Source: Datnioides undecimradiatus (taxonomy: Eukaryota > Chordata > Actinopteri > Lobotiformes > Datnioididae). From it: a stretch of 64,000 nucleotides of DNA. The stretch covers positions 18,249,516-18,313,515 of the forward strand of contig WARS01000011.1 in assembly GCA_008933995.1 (NCBI GenBank). The letters run 5' to 3'. Below are positions 60,421-64,000 of the stretch, in pieces. The notes beneath the pieces are model-generated. The model had not been told where the DNA came from, did not search any database, and saw only the letters and a list, made by a program, of their open reading frames with translations. Every line of letters begins with the position of its first letter. Positions within the stretch are counted from its first letter, which is position 1. The position numbers were made by a program, and so were the translations under genes.

Positions 60421-63070
60421 TTATACACCACGCAACGGCAGAAATGTGTCCACTTCAGTTTTTGGCGACGCAGTTTAAACCGTGGGAGTGTCTCTGCTCA
60501 GGGTCCGAAAATAACGTCTCACCAAGCCCCAAATGTGGGTACTTTTCCCATTTAGCGAGCAATTCTCAGCGGGCTATCTGCTGCACTGGAGACCAAACGC
60601 TTGTACCAAAATAGTTTTTTGGCCAGTGTCTCCACTATATATTCTGGGCAGGCAGCGTTAAAAAACCCCAAAAAACAACAAAAAAATCAGGGTTAGACTG
60701 CAGCAAGATCTCATGACGCCACAGAGGGACGTGATTGGGTACAGCCGGACCGCTCATCACCTTCTCATGTGACGCGAGAGCAACTGGAAAACCCAGAAGA
60801 GGTGAGTGAAACTGCAAAAACCATAAAATGTGGTGTAGTATGATACGGTTTGATTATTAACGATTACCACATTGCAGACGTGCATTATATACCGTTACCG
60901 TGATATAAAGTTGCATTCCAAATCCCGACTTTCAACAGCTCTTAATACCGCACCGTGTCCTCTGGATAACATTTTCCCCCAAAAATCAGTAATTGGTGTG
61001 TATTTGCAGGATGAAAGGATGCGGGGCACTTCTGGGAGTGACACTGGTGCACAAAGAGCTGGCCAAAGCAGCCGCGGAAAGTGCAGATGTGTCTGCTATC
61101 AAATGGCGGAATGCAGCTATCAACCCCCGTAATCACAAAATTGTCCTCAACAAAGGCCGCCAATGCTTTTTTGTCATTTCCTGTAGGTTATGAGTATCTG
61201 AGTAGAAAATTGCCTGGCACGGGCTCATAGCTGCGTACCTGCCTCTGTAACACCTCTGCCCGATTATTTTGTTTGCTGAAGCCCATTTCTGGGCCTCTGA
61301 CTCACCGGGTTTCATCAAATTTTCTGGATGGTAGCTTTTATCACAATAGCACTAATCACTCCTACTTCCCCGTGCTACAGTAATGCAACACTAAAGAGAC
61401 ACGGCATGGCAGGTGGGGAATCTCGAGATGGATGTAAATTATGGTTTGGAACAAGAAAGATAAAAAAGGAACTCGAAACGAAGACGCAAAATAACAACAA
61501 ACGAGCAATGACCGCGTAATTCGTTGAGACCCGCTCATTAATAACGCCGCATCCTTGACCTTTTTGTGGTTTCTACAGCAGCTTAGAGGCAAAACAACCA
61601 TTTATAAAGCTGGGCACTTAATAACAACTCAAATAATGCTGTGAAGATGTTATCCAAAGGGGCTTCAACTAATTTTCCAACTGACCCGGGCGAAGACTGT
61701 CTGCACCCAGCAGGTGAGTAAACCCATAACCTTTGTCAAAGGACGAGATTTCCTCGACAAGAAGACCAGAGCGATGTGCACACACTCAGTCCCAAATGCT
61801 TTGTCTCAGGAATACCTAATGCACTGCTTTGCTGGAGAGCGGCCAGATAATAAAGCTCAGTCAGGATCAGTGAAGCCAGTCTCCACTGACTCTACCCTCA
61901 TTGTTGGATGCCTCGCTCCCTGGGAGTCGCTGCACGTTATCAGCGATCATCAAAGGCACTGTCAGGAAAGTGTGGAACTGGGGCTTCCACGGGCTGTCCG
62001 AGACGCCAGACACATCCAAATGAGACAGGCTTATTAATTCTTCAAAAGCCACACGGCTTCCTTTTCCCCAAGACTCATTTTGGTACATTTAAGGATGATA
62101 AAAGCTCAGCCAGGGAGCTCTCCCGCCTCTCTCCACCGTCTCTCTTTCTCTTTCTCACACATACATCATACATAATGCAGGCACATGCGTTCGGTTGATC
62201 TCAAGAAGACATTACTCCTCGCTTTAAAATAGCTGTCATGTCTCAAAGTCTTTTGTAGGAATGGAAATAAGGACATTTCAGGGACAAAAACTCAGACTTA
62301 AAAGCACAAACAGTGAAGCCTGCGGTTTGCAGCTATCGCCGTCTGCAAGTAGACGCTATGTATATTTTCCATGGCGCAGCTTTCTGCCTTTTCCCGCTGT
62401 CAGCGGCCAAATGGTGCAGTCCGACAGCTCTCAGCTCTATCATAAAACCAAAACGGCACGAGGACCAGAGCCGAGGAACTGAGAAGCGCAAAGTTTAATG
62501 GAAAAAGACTCTGACAAGGTTGGTACTCGGCTACAAAGCCGACATGTGAAGGAGGCAAAGTTGTTAATTTCTGCGAAATGAAGCAGCCGATATCTCCGCG
62601 ACTAACGTAAGAACCGCTTCAACGGAGGAAAATGAAATCTCAGACAATGCGAGCTGTTTAATGGGAGGGAAGGGAGGACGACAGAGCCTTGAAATTCATT
62701 ACAACTTTGTTGCATTTCCTCCCTGTTGCTGCACATTGGATTATATGTGGAACATCAAAAGCTTTAATTATCTTAATTACTCCTACATTTGCAAGCGGGG
62801 AAGCTCCTTGAAACCAAAGGAAAATGCAAGTGTTTCTGTGGCACAACTAGTCGTTAAAATGCACATAATTTGAATGTTATATGAGAACCTTAATTGGTGA
62901 ATTCATGGTTATCAAGGGGCCTCCTTCATTACAATTCAAGAGGCTCCGTCGTGGTGGCCATATTTTCCCATAATGAATGTGATTCTTTTCCTCCCTCAGT
63001 GCAATAACTAATTGCACAGACCTGCTGATCGCCCCCGCCCCACCTACACACCCAAAATTAATATGGAAAG

Positions 63071-63093
63071 TTTTTTTTTTTTTTTTTTTTTTT
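63071..63093. repeat. Poly-T run (23)
   Basis: Uninterrupted thymines in AT-rich DNA. Confidence 0.95.
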
Positions 63094-64000
63094 GTTTACG
63101 ACCGACAACGTGAATATGAGAAAACTCGTTTCTGTTCACTTGATGATGAAGTGGGCGTGCGGCGCTCAACCCATCGCGGATTCATTTCAGTCCACACTTG
63201 TAATTCCATATTAATCTGATTACAGCAATGCTTCAGCTGGACTAATTGGAACTTGTCCTAAAACGATTGAAGAGTAGAGCCAAACTGAAAACTAGTGAAA
63301 AGTTTAAAGGCTGAGTTCAGGTTGAATGAGGCACTTATCCATAGTCGGTGCTTTGCCGCGGATGGTTGGATGACGTGCCCTGCAGTTCAAGGAATCCACA
63401 TTAACCCCATAAAACACCACAACGTAAATTACGACAAACAAACTAACCAATCAAAGCAGCAGCAGACCGACGACTCCTCGCTTTGAAGTACAGCGTCCCC
63501 AGTTTCCCTTCGGTAAAGGTCGTCCGACAGCGAGGTTAAGCGGGTAAGCGCGCTCAAACTGATCTTGATTATTTCAAATTGCCCCCCTTTCTCATTTGTT
63601 TAAAACACATTGTGCGGCCGACCTCGCCCCCACACGCAGCACTCCCGCTGCTTCTCCAGAATGGGAAGCGATGCCGACCGACATCCACTGCAGGCAACAC
63701 GCTGACTGCAGATAAGTACCTCATACAACCCCTCTTCAAAAAGCCTGAACTTACCCTTTACACATATTCCTGCACAGGCATTCAGAACGGACCTGGCTCG
63801 CTCACCGGCTTAAGTTTTCAGAATTACATGCAATTTGAAGATGGCTGTAGTGTCAGGAGTGCGCTTTACCACTGGATTTGCACATATTTTAGGCAACAGA
63901 ACGCAGCCGAGGCAAGCAAAGGCAGAATTTGGGCAGACTGAGGCGATCTTGGCGAATCGGGGCATGAATCTGATTATCTTAAGTGCAGCGAGGCTGTAAT

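Larger units (their letters stand above)
33904..64000 (-). other. Gene-free stretch, probably mgat4c 5' intron(s) and regulatory DNA
   Basis: The first coding exon of mgat4c begins at an acceptor, so the transcript must start somewhere to the right, possibly beyond the window. No protein-coding exon is recognised in these 30 kb. The longest frames (182 residues at 40569; 154 at 44458) are low-complexity or random-looking. GC- and CpG-richer blocks occur near 37.2-37.55, 40.55-40.95, 53.6-53.7 and 54.2-54.4 kb. Between them lie long AT-rich stretches with TAATTA and ATTTGCAT motifs, the look of developmental enhancers, though conservation cannot be judged from one sequence. Confidence 0.55.

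Noticed and set aside
1-64000. CRISPR arrays, bacterial operons, intact viral or retroviral gene sets
   Set aside because: None seen. Spliced vertebrate genes and fish repeats explain the recognisable content.

Overview
The window is a piece of a teleost fish genome, most likely spiny-rayed (percomorph). It has spliced vertebrate genes with GT-AG introns, abundant CA/GT microsatellites and homopolymer runs, and several degenerate interspersed repeats typical of such genomes. Three genes could be identified: rassf9 (5' end only, minus strand), nts (neurotensin/neuromedin N precursor, complete, plus strand) and mgat4c (complete coding region, minus strand). This is the gene order and orientation known from human chromosome 12q21 (RASSF9, NTS, MGAT4C), so the block looks like conserved vertebrate synteny.

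Layout. 1-7583: first intron of rassf9, with repeat copies near 2.9-3.2 kb and 4.85-5.56 kb. 7584-7630: first coding exon of rassf9, inside a CpG-rich 5' region; its main coding exon lies beyond the left edge. About 8.0-9.88 kb: the spacer between the head-to-head rassf9 and nts promoters, ending in a compact CRE/AP-1-like, CCAAT and TATA promoter. 10131-14634: nts in four coding exons (157 residues), with a polyadenylation signal at 14856. 14.9-31.6 kb: the space between the convergent nts and mgat4c genes, holding repeats and probably a long mgat4c 3' UTR. 31604-33880: mgat4c in three coding exons (477 residues). 33.9-64 kb: no recognisable protein-coding exon. In mammals MGAT4C has a very long, exon-rich 5' untranslated region, so this stretch is probably 5' intron and regulatory DNA of mgat4c. 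It contains microsatellites, a short interstitial telomere-like run, a minisatellite, a perfect hairpin and a broken hAT transposon with another repeat inside it.

The three genes do not form a pathway. rassf9 encodes a Ras-association scaffold, nts a secreted gut-brain peptide precursor and mgat4c a Golgi glycosyltransferase-family protein. Their common theme is old synteny. I found no operon, CRISPR array, viral gene set or other novel multi-gene system. The observations most worth checking are the fish-specific form of the two NTS peptides, a two-codon upstream ORF in the nts leader, the 17-bp perfect hairpin at 45.5 kb, the UGUA-rich probable 3' end of mgat4c, and possible non-coding 5' exons of mgat4c in CpG-rich blocks.
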